Under the pieces are notes generated by a model. The model ran no database searches. It had not been told where the DNA came from and saw nothing but the letters and a program-made list of their open reading frames with translations. From positions 1 through 57,739 of the forward strand of contig JARLGK010000107.1 of assembly GCA_031296075.1 (NCBI GenBank): a stretch of DNA of 57,739 bases. The letters run 5' to 3'. This stretch comes from Candidatus Acidiferrales bacterium (GTDB lineage: Bacteria > Acidobacteriota > Terriglobia > Acidiferrales > UBA7541). Within the stretch, counting starts at the first letter, position 1, and every line of letters begins with the position of its first letter. Positions 46,105 to 54,017 of the stretch are shown piece after piece. A program made the translations under genes and the position numbers.

Positions 46105-48681
46105 ATGGCTCCGGACATCAACAAGCATCTCGAGCGGGCGCGGCGCAGCCTCGAAAAGAACAAGCTCCGCGAGGCGGTTGCCGCATACCAGGCTGCCCTG
46201 GAAGAGGTGCCCTCGCATCAGGAAGCACTGCAGGCTCTTGCGGACATCCATACCCGGCTCAACGAACCCGAACTGGCCGCCCAGTATTACGGGGCCCAGT
46301 TCGACCGCCTGCTCGAAGTGGGCGACGCCGCAAAGGCTTCCGCGATCTTCGGCCGTTTTCTCCGGCCTTATTCGCAGCCTCCCGATCGACTGATGCGCTA
46401 CGGCGGCCTGCTGCAGAAGCAGAATCACGCATCGGAGGCCATCGAGCAGTTCGCCGCCGCCGCCGAGCTTTTCCTGCAACATCAGCGCGGTATCGAGGCG
46501 CTCGCGTGCTATGAAAGTATGGCGCTGCTCGATCCGGAAAATCCATCGCGGCACGTGGTTCTCGGCGAACTCGCGGAACGGCTGCGGCACGCCGATCTTG
46601 CCGCGCGCAGTTTTCTCCGCGCGGGGCAACTAACCCAGGCCGGCGGCGGTGTGGATGAAGCGCTCGAATATTTTGGCCGGGCGCACCGGCTGCTTCCCGG
46701 TGACCGCACCGGAGCGTTGCTGTTCGCGGAAGCCAAGCTTCGCAAGGGCGATTCCGAAGGCGCGGTCGCGCTTCTCGAACCCTTTGCGCCCAATGAGAAG
46801 GACACGGCGTTCCTCGCGCTATTTGGCGAAAGCCTGCTGCGCGCGGGGCGTCTGGACCGCGCCCGCGAAGTATTCGAGGCCTACTACAAACAAAAGCCTG
46901 ACCGCTTCGAAAAACTCTTTGAGTTGACAAGCGCCTATATCCGCGCGGGCCAGGACCCCAAGGGCGCCCTGCTGCTCGCGCAGACCAAGGAATGGATGCG
47001 CGCAGGCCGGAAAGACAGCGAACTTTCCGCGCAAATGGATCGCCTCTCAGCCGCTCATCCCGACTCGCTGCCGCTCGCCGAAACGATCGCCCATTCTTTC
47101 GAGGAGATGAACCGCGAGTCGAAATACTTTGACGCGCTGCTGCGCCTATTCGACCTCTATTACGGCGCGTCGCGATTGAAGGAAGCCTGCGAAACGCTCG
47201 ATCGGCTCGTGGATATCGACCCCTACGACTATCGCAACCAGGAGCGCATCGCCAAGCTCGAAGGAAAAGTAGACCCGGCATTCCTGCAGAACGTGTTATC
47301 GCGCGCGGCTAAGGCTGCAACCGTTTCCACTCGCACGGACGGTTTCACCGGCGCCGGCTCCGAGGCAGGAGCAACCGCGGGACCCGTCTCCGAGGAAGCT
47401 CGCGCGCAGCAGGCGCTAGAAGACCTGGTCGTGCAGGTGGAGATTTTTCTCCAGTATTCGCTCCAGACCAAAGCCGTCGAGCGTTTGGAGCGCATCGCCG
47501 AACTCTTTCCGGGCGAAGAAGATAAGAATGAGCGCTTGCGCGCTTTGTACGAGCGTGCCAATTGGTGGCCGAAGGGCGCGCCTCGCAAGGCAGTTCCCCC
47601 GGCGCCATCGAGTCCGCGGCCTGCGCCCGCCGAGGTTGCTCCCGCTCCTCCGTCTGTCGCCGCGCCGGTGCCCGCGGAGACGCATCGCGATCTTGCGGCG
47701 ATCGCCGAAATCAACCGGCTGATGTACCGGCAGTCCACGCCGCGCGAACTGCTCGCGACGACAGCAGCCGAAATCGGCAAATATCTTCAGGTGACGCGCT
47801 GCCTGATTGCGGTGGGAGCGGCAGGCGAAGCGCCGCAACTGACCGCGGAGTACTACGCCGCGGGGACGGTTGCGGCCGGCACGGCGTGCATTCCCTCCAT
47901 CATCTCGCTGGTCACCAAAGCCACGCCCGACGCTTTGGGCGGGATCGAGCTTCATGCATCGAGCGCGCCTGCGTTGCGTGAATTGGGCCTCGATTCGGCT
48001 CTTGCCGTCGAGCTGACGGACAAGGAAACGCAGGCGCCGGCCGGCGCACTGCTCGTGGGGGACGGGGCCGCGCGAAAGTGGAAGCCGAACGAGAGCTTTT
48101 TCCTGCAAGCCGTCGGCGACCAGTTGGTGATGTCGGTGACTCACACGCGATTGCGCTCGCTCGTTCGCTCGCTCGCCGTCGCTGATGAAAAGACCGGCCT
48201 GCTGAGCCGCGGCGCCTACATCGATTGTTTGCTGGTCGAGTCCAACCGCTCGCGCACGCAGGGAACGCCGCTTTCGCTTATCATCGTGCACATTGACCGC
48301 GGCGGCGATCTCCTGCGGCAACATGGCGACGCGGCCGTCGAGCAATACGTCGAGCAATTGGCGCGCGCGCTTTCCTCTGCCGTTCGTCAGACCGATATCG
48401 CCGTGAAGCATACGGCATGGTCGCTCGTCTTCGTCTTGCCCAACACGTCGCTTGAAAACGCCCGCGCGCTTGCGGAAAAGCTTCGCCAGGTCGCCGGCAC
48501 GGTCCAGCCTCCCTGGGGCGAACAGGATCTTACGGCCAGCGCCATCGTGGCGGAGGCTTCCTCGCGCCCAGGCGATGAAACCGAAGACCGCGTCACCGAA
48601 TGGATCAATCGCGCCGAAGCAGGACTTGATGAGGCGCGCCAGCGCGGTGGTAACATCCTCGTGCCGCTCGCAACTCCCTAA
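46105..48681 (+). CDS. TPR-GAF-degenerate GGDEF protein
   Basis: 858 residues, no signal or membrane segment. About residues 1-480 are TPR-like helical repeats (LREAVAAYQAALEEVPSHQEAL; AGRLDRAREVFEAYYKQKP). A Pro/Ala-rich linker (about 495-530) leads to a GAF-like domain (AEINRLMYRQSTPRELLATTAAEIG to GDQLVMSVTHTRLRSLV). The last about 165 residues align by pattern to a GGDEF domain: DEKTGLLSRGAYIDCLLVE at the start and FVLPNTSLENARALAEKLR after the active site. The catalytic GGDEF is replaced by TAWSL (770-774), while RQTD (761-764) sits at the I-site RxxD position. Likely not a cyclase; possibly a c-di-GMP sensor. Runs into ribH with 18 bp between. Confidence 0.85.
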   Translation: MAPDINKHLERARRSLEKNKLREAVAAYQAALEEVPSHQEALQALADIHTRLNEPELAAQYYGAQFDRLLEVGDAAKASAIFGRFLRPYSQPPDRLMRYGGLLQKQNHASEAIEQFAAAAELFLQHQRGIEALACYESMALLDPENPSRHVVLGELAERLRHADLAARSFLRAGQLTQAGGGVDEALEYFGRAHRLLPGDRTGALLFAEAKLRKGDSEGAVALLEPFAPNEKDTAFLALFGESLLRAGRLDRAREVFEAYYKQKPDRFEKLFELTSAYIRAGQDPKGALLLAQTKEWMRAGRKDSELSAQMDRLSAAHPDSLPLAETIAHSFEEMNRESKYFDALLRLFDLYYGASRLKEACETLDRLVDIDPYDYRNQERIAKLEGKVDPAFLQNVLSRAAKAATVSTRTDGFTGAGSEAGATAGPVSEEARAQQALEDLVVQVEIFLQYSLQTKAVERLERIAELFPGEEDKNERLRALYERANWWPKGAPRKAVPPAPSSPRPAPAEVAPAPPSVAAPVPAETHRDLAAIAEINRLMYRQSTPRELLATTAAEIGKYLQVTRCLIAVGAAGEAPQLTAEYYAAGTVAAGTACIPSIISLVTKATPDALGGIELHASSAPALRELGLDSALAVELTDKETQAPAGALLVGDGAARKWKPNESFFLQAVGDQLVMSVTHTRLRSLVRSLAVADEKTGLLSRGAYIDCLLVESNRSRTQGTPLSLIIVHIDRGGDLLRQHGDAAVEQYVEQLARALSSAVRQTDIAVKHTAWSLVFVLPNTSLENARALAEKLRQVAGTVQPPWGEQDLTASAIVAEASSRPGDETEDRVTEWINRAEAGLDEARQRGGNILVPLATP

Positions 48682-48699
48682 ACTGATGGGTGCTGATTG

Positions 48700-49254
48700 A
48701 TGGCAGGACATGGAAAACCGAACGTGCGCCTCGGCGGGAACGATGGGCTCACTGCAGAGGGACTGCACTTCGGAATCGTCGTAAGTGAGTTCAATAGCTT
48801 CATCACGGACCGGCTGCTCGCCGGTGCGCTGGACGCGCTCGCGAGCGCCGGAGCGCGCAAAGATCAAGTGGAAGTCGTCCAAGTGCCGGGAGCGTTCGAA
48901 TTGCCCATCGCAGCCAAGAAAATGGCGGCGACGAAGCGCTTCGATTCGTTAATCTGCATCGGCTGCGTCCTGCGGGGCGAGACGTCGCATTACGATTACG
49001 TCTGTTCGGAGACAGCGCGCGGCATTCAGCTCGCGCAACTCGATACCGGCGTGCCCATCGGCTTCTGCGTGCTCACCTGCGACACGCGCGAACAGGCCCT
49101 TGCCCGCGCCGGCGAAAAGAGCGGCAACAAGGGTTACGAAGTGGCCGTCGGTGCAATCGAGATGGCCCGCTTCTCACGCAAGTATTCCGGCGACACCGCC
49201 GCCTCAAAACCTCGGGAACGCCGCCGCGAGCGTGGCCCCAAACGCCGCCGATGA
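48700..49254 (+). CDS. ribH: 6,7-dimethyl-8-ribityllumazine synthase with Arg-rich tail
   Basis: 184 residues from ATG 48700; the track uses the adjacent TTG. Core motifs: GIVVSEFNSFITDRLLAGA, VPGAFELPIAAKKM, CIGCVLRGETSHYDYV (catalytic His region) and TGVPIGFCVLTCDTREQALARAG. It makes the lumazine precursor of riboflavin. Usual length is about 155. Here an extra tail SKPRERRRERGPKRRR has 10 basic residues of 16. nusB starts within the stop (ATGA), a common ribH-nusB pairing. Confidence 0.96.
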   Translation: MAGHGKPNVRLGGNDGLTAEGLHFGIVVSEFNSFITDRLLAGALDALASAGARKDQVEVVQVPGAFELPIAAKKMAATKRFDSLICIGCVLRGETSHYDYVCSETARGIQLAQLDTGVPIGFCVLTCDTREQALARAGEKSGNKGYEVAVGAIEMARFSRKYSGDTAASKPRERRRERGPKRRR

Positions 49255-49667
49255 GCCTCCGGCACAAATCGCGCGAGTTCGCCCTGCAGATGCTTTTTGA
49301 ATGGGATATGACGCGGCAGGAGCCCGCGCGCGTCGAAAACCTTTTTTGGAAGTCGGCGCGAGCGTCGGCGTCAACGCAGAAATTCGCAGATGAACTTTTC
49401 GAGGGCGCGGTCGCCCAAGCGGGCGCGATTGACGAAATCGTCGGGAAACTCGCGGAAAACTGGCGGCTCGACCGCCTTGCAGCCGTTGATCGCAGCATCC
49501 TGCGCCTGGCGATCTACGAGCTGCGCGTCGGCGCCGTCCCTCCGAAGGTCGTGATCGATGAAGCCCTCGAGCTCGCGAAGAAATTCTCCTCCGCGGAGGC
49601 GCCCGCGTTCCTCAACGGAATTCTCGACGCCGCTTTTAAGAACCTCGAAGCAAAGGCTTCCGGCTAA
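49251..49667 (+). CDS. nusB: Transcription antitermination factor NusB
   Basis: 138 residues, all helical. RHKSREFALQMLFEWDMT start, then LDRLAAVDRSILRLAIYELRVG and PPKVVIDEALELAKKFSSAEAPAFLNGILD, the standard NusB blocks. With NusE it binds boxA RNA for rRNA antitermination. The 3' end overlaps the convergent phosphomutase gene by 4 bp. Confidence 0.96.
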   Translation: MSLRHKSREFALQMLFEWDMTRQEPARVENLFWKSARASASTQKFADELFEGAVAQAGAIDEIVGKLAENWRLDRLAAVDRSILRLAIYELRVGAVPPKVVIDEALELAKKFSSAEAPAFLNGILDAAFKNLEAKASG

Positions 49668-51103
49668 AGTTTTTTGACAAGAGTTGTGACTTCGTCCAGC
49701 AAGCGCCGCGTGGTATCGGCGCGGGTTGTCTCGGCATAAACGCGCAGCATCGGCTCCGTTCCTGAAGCGCGAACCATCACCCAGCCGATATCGCCCAAAT
49801 AGTCTTTCACGCCATCGAGGTCTTCGCGGCGGACGATCGGCCAATCCAGAAAACGATTCAGTTTTGGCGCGGCGAAATATTCCAGAGCCTTTTCCTTCTG
49901 CCCAACTTTCAAAGTAAGGTCCACGCGGCCGTAGTGATATTCGCCAAATTCGCGCTGCAGCATGGCGACGAGTTCGCCCAGGCGCTTCCCGTGCCAGGCC
50001 ATCACCTCGGCGAGCAGCAGCGCGCTCACCGTCGCATCGCGCTCCGGGAGATAGAGCTTCGTCCCGATCCCGCCGCTTTCTTCTCCGCCCAGGAGAATGT
50101 CGCTTTCCAGCATGCGCTCGCAGATGTATTTGAAACCAACCGGCGTCTCCCAGACTTTGCGGCCAAACTTCTGCGCAATCTTGTCAATCATCTTGGTGAC
50201 GGTAAAGGATTTCGCGACGTCGCCGGGGAGGTTGCGCGTGCCCGCAAGATGCCAGAAGAGAATCGAGAAAATCTGGTGTGGCGTGATGAACGTGCCGTCG
50301 GGATCCATCGCGCCGATGCGGTCCGCGTCGCCATCGAGCGCGAACCCCGCGTCGTAGCCGCCCGCGCGCATCGCCTGGCGCAGGGCCTCGATGTGCGGCT
50401 CGATCGGCTCCGGATTCACGCCGCCGAAAAGAGGATCGCGCTCGCCGCGGATTTCTCCGGCCTCGATTCCCTGGCGGCGAAACAGCTCGCGCAGCAAGCC
50501 TCGTCCCGCTCCGTGCATCGGATCAATCAGGAAGCGGAACTTCGAAGCTCGCAAACGGTCCCAATCCACGAGACCGGCGAGCGTCTCGAGATATGGAGTG
50601 CGCACGTCGAGCGAATGAATCAAATCATCGCGCGGCGGAAGCGCGGGAACTCCGTCGCGCAAGACTCGCGCGAGTTCCTGCTCCACCTGCGCAACGATGG
50701 CGGGCGACGCCGAACTTCCGTAACTCGCCTTCAGTTTCATTCCGTTCCAGCGATACGGATTGTGGCTCGCCGTGATTTGAATTCCGCAGGCGGCGCCTCG
50801 CTGCCGCACGAGCAAGGAAACCGCGGGCGTGGGACACGCGGTGTCTGAAAGCCAGACGGGCGTGCCCGTGGCGGCCACGGTTTCCGCCGCGACGCGTGCG
50901 AAGCGCTCGGAGGCAAACCGCGTGTCGTAGCCGACGACGACACCGGCGCCCGGCTTCTCGGCACGAACCACGTAGCGCGCGATCGCGTGCGCGACCTTGC
51001 GGACGTTTTCGTTCGTGAAATCCTCGGCGATGACGCCGCGCCAGCCGTCGGTGCCAAACTTTATGGCGATGCCGGGAGGGTGCGATTCGTGTCGATTAGA
51101 CAT
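49664..51103 (-). CDS. Phosphomannomutase / phosphoglucomutase (alpha-D-phosphohexomutase)
   Basis: 479 residues. N-terminal KFGTDGWRGVIAEDFTNENV; phospho-Ser loop ITASHNPYRWNGMKLKASYG; metal loop ALDGDADRIGAMDPDG; substrate loop GGEESGGIG; phosphate-binding ASGTEPMLRVYAE. All four domains are present. Located with ManC and ManA genes on the same strand, so phosphomannomutase activity (Man-6-P to Man-1-P) is the most likely role. Related enzymes also act on glucose phosphates, so no symbol is given. Confidence 0.93.
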   Translation of the reverse strand: MSNRHESHPPGIAIKFGTDGWRGVIAEDFTNENVRKVAHAIARYVVRAEKPGAGVVVGYDTRFASERFARVAAETVAATGTPVWLSDTACPTPAVSLLVRQRGAACGIQITASHNPYRWNGMKLKASYGSSASPAIVAQVEQELARVLRDGVPALPPRDDLIHSLDVRTPYLETLAGLVDWDRLRASKFRFLIDPMHGAGRGLLRELFRRQGIEAGEIRGERDPLFGGVNPEPIEPHIEALRQAMRAGGYDAGFALDGDADRIGAMDPDGTFITPHQIFSILFWHLAGTRNLPGDVAKSFTVTKMIDKIAQKFGRKVWETPVGFKYICERMLESDILLGGEESGGIGTKLYLPERDATVSALLLAEVMAWHGKRLGELVAMLQREFGEYHYGRVDLTLKVGQKEKALEYFAAPKLNRFLDWPIVRREDLDGVKDYLGDIGWVMVRASGTEPMLRVYAETTRADTTRRLLDEVTTLVKKL

Positions 51104-51417
51104 GGTCGCCAGTCTTTGTTTTCAATGAGTTAGAGGCGTTTGTAATCGCCTCAATGTCGATTAGAAATCGGGCGCGCGGACTGATAGGGGTGACTCGTGA
51201 ATCGTAACTCGTGACTCGTGATCTCCGAACCCAACGCGGCGATTCAATCGGCGCAGCCAAACGGGCGCGTGGTTCCACGAGCCCCCTAGCCGGGAGCCGG
51301 CTGGTCGATGCCGCGCTGCCCTTCTTCAGCACAAATGTCTCCACATCGACGCTGCCATGAATCGGAGCAAATTTCAAAGGGTAGTTGGTGTGGAGATTTC
51401 CTCGAAAGGGCCATGGA
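51104..51417. other. Intergenic region between mannose-1-phosphate guanylyltransferase and phosphomutase genes
   Basis: 314 bp without a recognisable gene. It contains three near-adjacent copies of ACTCGTGA (51193-51200, 51207-51214, 51214-51221) and a small inverted repeat GAGGCG/CGCCTC (51133-51152). Presumably it carries the promoter of the phosphomutase gene. Confidence 0.4.
51191..51222. repeat. Short tandem-like ACTCGTGA repeats
   Basis: The 8-mer ACTCGTGA occurs three times within 29 bp, plus a partial TGAATCG variant. Low-complexity intergenic sequence of unknown role. Confidence 0.5.
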
Positions 51418-52551
51418 TCACAGGAGCCGATGAATGCCCTTTTCTTCGAGCCATTTGACGATTTTGCCGACGTCCTGCGAGCGGTCGCGGGAGCAAAGGA
51501 GCAGGGCATCGTCCGTTTCGACGAGGATGAGATTATGGACACCGATGGCGGCGACGAATTTCTTGGGACTCCAGAAATAGTTGCCATGCGCGTCGTGCGT
51601 GAACGAAGCTCCGGCAGAAACATTCGCGCCGAGCTTCGCCGCCAGAAGTTCGTGCACGGCAGCCCAGGAGCCGATGTCGCTCCAGCCGACCTTGGCGGGA
51701 ATCACGAACACGCGCTGCTTGCCTTTGGCACGCGTGGCCGGCTCCATGACGGCGTAATCCACCGAAATATTTTCGAGCTGGGGATAGATGCGGCGCAACG
51801 CCGAGGCGCATCGAGGCGTGCCGATTGATTTGGCGAGTTCCTGCAGAGCCTCGTGCGTCGCAGGGAGGAAGTGCTTCAAATTGTCGAGGAAGGTCGAAGC
51901 GCGCCAGAAAAACATCCCTGCGTTCCAAAGGTACTTTCCAGAGGAAGCGTATTTCTTGGCGAGGGGCAGAGCCGGTTTTTCGGTGAAGCGCCGGACGGCG
52001 TATGCCGCGACGCCGCGGGGGCGCGCCGCGACGCCGCCACGTTCGATATAGCCGTAACCGGTCTCCGGCCGCGAAGGCGGAATGCCGAGAACCACAAGAT
52101 TCCCCGGCGTGCGGGCCAGGTCGAGCGCCGCGCGAACCAAGCGACGATAGCCCGCCGCATCGGCGATGTAGCTATCGGAGGGCTGCACGACCATCAACGC
52201 GTCGCCATGTTCGTGGACCAAGTGAACGGCCGCGAGGCCGATGGCGGCCGCGGTGTTGCGTCCAGCAGGCTCGGCAAGAACGTGCGACGCCGGAACTTTC
52301 CGCAATTCGCGCCTCACGGCCGAGGATTGCTGGGTGTTGGTGACAACCCAGACGTTTCGCGGCGGGAAAAGCGGCGAAAGCCGCGCCAGCGTCTCGCGCA
52401 GCATGGTCTGGTCACCAACGATATTGAGAAGTTGCTTCGGGGTGCGCGTGCGACTGCGCGGCCAGAAACGAGTGCCGCGTCCTCCGGCCAGCAAGACGGC
52501 GCAGGCCGGGAGCTGGTTCGGTTTTTTGCCAGCGTTTGCGCGTGGTTTCAT
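51418..52551 (-). CDS. manC: Mannose-1-phosphate guanylyltransferase
   Basis: 377 residues. The nucleotidyltransferase signature is AVLLAGGRGTRFWPRSRTRTPKQLL. VLAEPAGRNTAAAIGLAA and VQPSDSYIADAAGY follow, then the sugar-binding PETGYGYIERGG and FTEKPALPLAKKY. It lacks the fused isomerase domain of type II enzymes. It makes GDP-mannose from GTP and Man-1-P. The isomerase is supplied by the separate gene immediately upstream. Confidence 0.94.
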   Translation of the reverse strand: MKPRANAGKKPNQLPACAVLLAGGRGTRFWPRSRTRTPKQLLNIVGDQTMLRETLARLSPLFPPRNVWVVTNTQQSSAVRRELRKVPASHVLAEPAGRNTAAAIGLAAVHLVHEHGDALMVVQPSDSYIADAAGYRRLVRAALDLARTPGNLVVLGIPPSRPETGYGYIERGGVAARPRGVAAYAVRRFTEKPALPLAKKYASSGKYLWNAGMFFWRASTFLDNLKHFLPATHEALQELAKSIGTPRCASALRRIYPQLENISVDYAVMEPATRAKGKQRVFVIPAKVGWSDIGSWAAVHELLAAKLGANVSAGASFTHDAHGNYFWSPKKFVAAIGVHNLILVETDDALLLCSRDRSQDVGKIVKWLEEKGIHRLL

Positions 52552-52691
52552 TGAGAGTTACATGTGAGCTGGTCGCGCGTTTCAATCCCTGCGACGAATT
52601 AACATAGCACGTGGCCTATAGCCGCGGGACCAAAACGCAAATACTTGCTGCGAGAGAGGCAGCGCATCGGTACGCGCTCCGCGCGACGTTC

Positions 52692-52722
52692 TATTGTCGC
52701 GGCTGAAGCCCCGACCCATAAA
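52692..52722 (+). repeat. Dispersed palindromic element, copy 1
   Basis: TATTGTCG-CGGCTGAAGCCCCGACCC-ATAA, with GGCT-ga-AGCC stem. It closely matches copy 2 at 53914-53948 (TATGTCG-GAGCTGAAGCTCCGACCC). Both lie in intergenic DNA flanking the mannose isomerase gene. Confidence 0.5.
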
Positions 52723-52753
52723 CCGAGCGGTGCAAGGACTCCTTGCGTCCGAT

Positions 52754-53806
52754 TCATCGGTACACCAATCGCGACCACTCCGCTTCGCTCACGCCACGCT
52801 GTGTGAGACCGGGTCCAAACTCGCCCGGCTGGCGCGGGACGTATGTTCGCAACAGACTGGTCCGCGAGCCAGGGGCAACCTGGAACGAGCCGAGCGCCGC
52901 AGGAATCATCCATACCTGCGCCGGCGCATACGCCGCATTTTCGCGGTCCCACCGAATCGTGCCGGAGCCTTCGAGAAAAATCAGCAAGTCGAAATAACTT
53001 TGCAAACTGACCATCTGCGCCGGCTGGGAAAATTCCCAGCGCGCAGTTTCAAAATACCGGCAGGAGGCGAAATACGTCTTCTCCGCGCCCGCCTCCTGAA
53101 TTCGAACCGGAGCGATCTTTCCGCCGGATTGCTTGCCAAACCGCATCACTTCGAGCGCTTTCTGGACATGCAGCGGGCGCGCCTGGCCGTTCGCATCGCG
53201 CCGATTGTAATCGTAAACGCGGTAAGTGATGTCGGAGTTCTGCTGGATTTCGCAAAGCACCAGGCCGGGACCGATGGTGTGGGCGGTGCTCGCGGGAACG
53301 AAGACGGCGTCTCCGGCGCGCAAGGGAACGTGTTCCAGGCAATCCTCGGCCGAACCATCGGCGATGGCGCGCTCAAAAATTTCGCGCGTGACGCTGGGCT
53401 TCAAGCCGACGAGCACTTCCGCTCCGGGACGCGCCTGGAGCGCGTACCACATCTCCGTCTTGCCGCGGCCTCCGGCGGCCTGCTCGTGACGCGAGGCGTA
53501 TTCGTCGTCCGGATGGACCTGCACGGAGAGCTTTTCCTCCGGAAAAATGAACTTAACCAGCAGAGGAAAAGCGGCGCTTCGGTTCGCACCGGTGCCAGTC
53601 CATTCCGGCGGCATTTCGGGCCACGCTTCACCTAGCTTTTTCCCGGCGAACGGACCGTTGGCAATGTGACATTCGCTGCCGGTCATCCAGGCTTCGCCAA
53701 GAGGCTCAGCGAGGCCTGATTTTTCGGGGAAAAATGGCGCGAGCGAAAGCGAACCCCATGGGCGCGGGCTGAAGATGGGCTCCAGACGCGCTGGACAAAG
53801 AATCAT
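52754..53806 (-). CDS. manA: Mannose-6-phosphate isomerase, type I (class I)
   Basis: 350 residues. RPWGSLSLAPFF near the start; zinc ligands in LSVQVHPDDEYA (Gln and His), KTEMWYAL (Glu) and ASTAHTIGPG (His); YDYNRRDANGQARPLHVQKAL is the C-terminal region. It interconverts fructose-6-P and mannose-6-P, supplying the phosphomutase and ManC encoded downstream on the same strand. Confidence 0.93.
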   Translation of the reverse strand: MILCPARLEPIFSPRPWGSLSLAPFFPEKSGLAEPLGEAWMTGSECHIANGPFAGKKLGEAWPEMPPEWTGTGANRSAAFPLLVKFIFPEEKLSVQVHPDDEYASRHEQAAGGRGKTEMWYALQARPGAEVLVGLKPSVTREIFERAIADGSAEDCLEHVPLRAGDAVFVPASTAHTIGPGLVLCEIQQNSDITYRVYDYNRRDANGQARPLHVQKALEVMRFGKQSGGKIAPVRIQEAGAEKTYFASCRYFETARWEFSQPAQMVSLQSYFDLLIFLEGSGTIRWDRENAAYAPAQVWMIPAALGSFQVAPGSRTSLLRTYVPRQPGEFGPGLTQRGVSEAEWSRLVYR

Positions 53807-53882
53807 CGGAGTAGTGTAGTGTGCCAGAACCGCCTGACGAAATGGATTCGGCTTCAGTGAAAAAAGGCGATGAAGAGTGTCC

Positions 53883-53948
53883 TCAGGCGCTAAAGCGCAT
53901 TGAGTGCAAGCTCTTTATGTCGGAGCTGAAGCTCCGACCCCCTAAAGA
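53883..53948 (+). repeat. Dispersed palindromic element, copy 2 with an extra hairpin
   Basis: Two small hairpins: GCGCT-aa-AGCGC (53887-53898) and CGGAGCT-ga-AGCTCCG (53921-53936), the latter followed by ACCCCCTAAAG. The second hairpin and its flanks match copy 1. It resembles REP-like elements. It occupies most of the 211 bp gap between manA and the aminotransferase gene. Confidence 0.5.
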
Positions 53949-54017
53949 GCTCTCGCTGGCGTCGCTCTACCAGATAGACACGCAAGAAACTCCGAATCGC
54001 CGCACAGCACTCGGCGT

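Noticed and set aside
47416-48882. 488-codon minus-strand ORF opposite the TPR-GAF gene
   Set aside because: Composition typical of a reverse-frame shadow, no motif, and it crosses into ribH.
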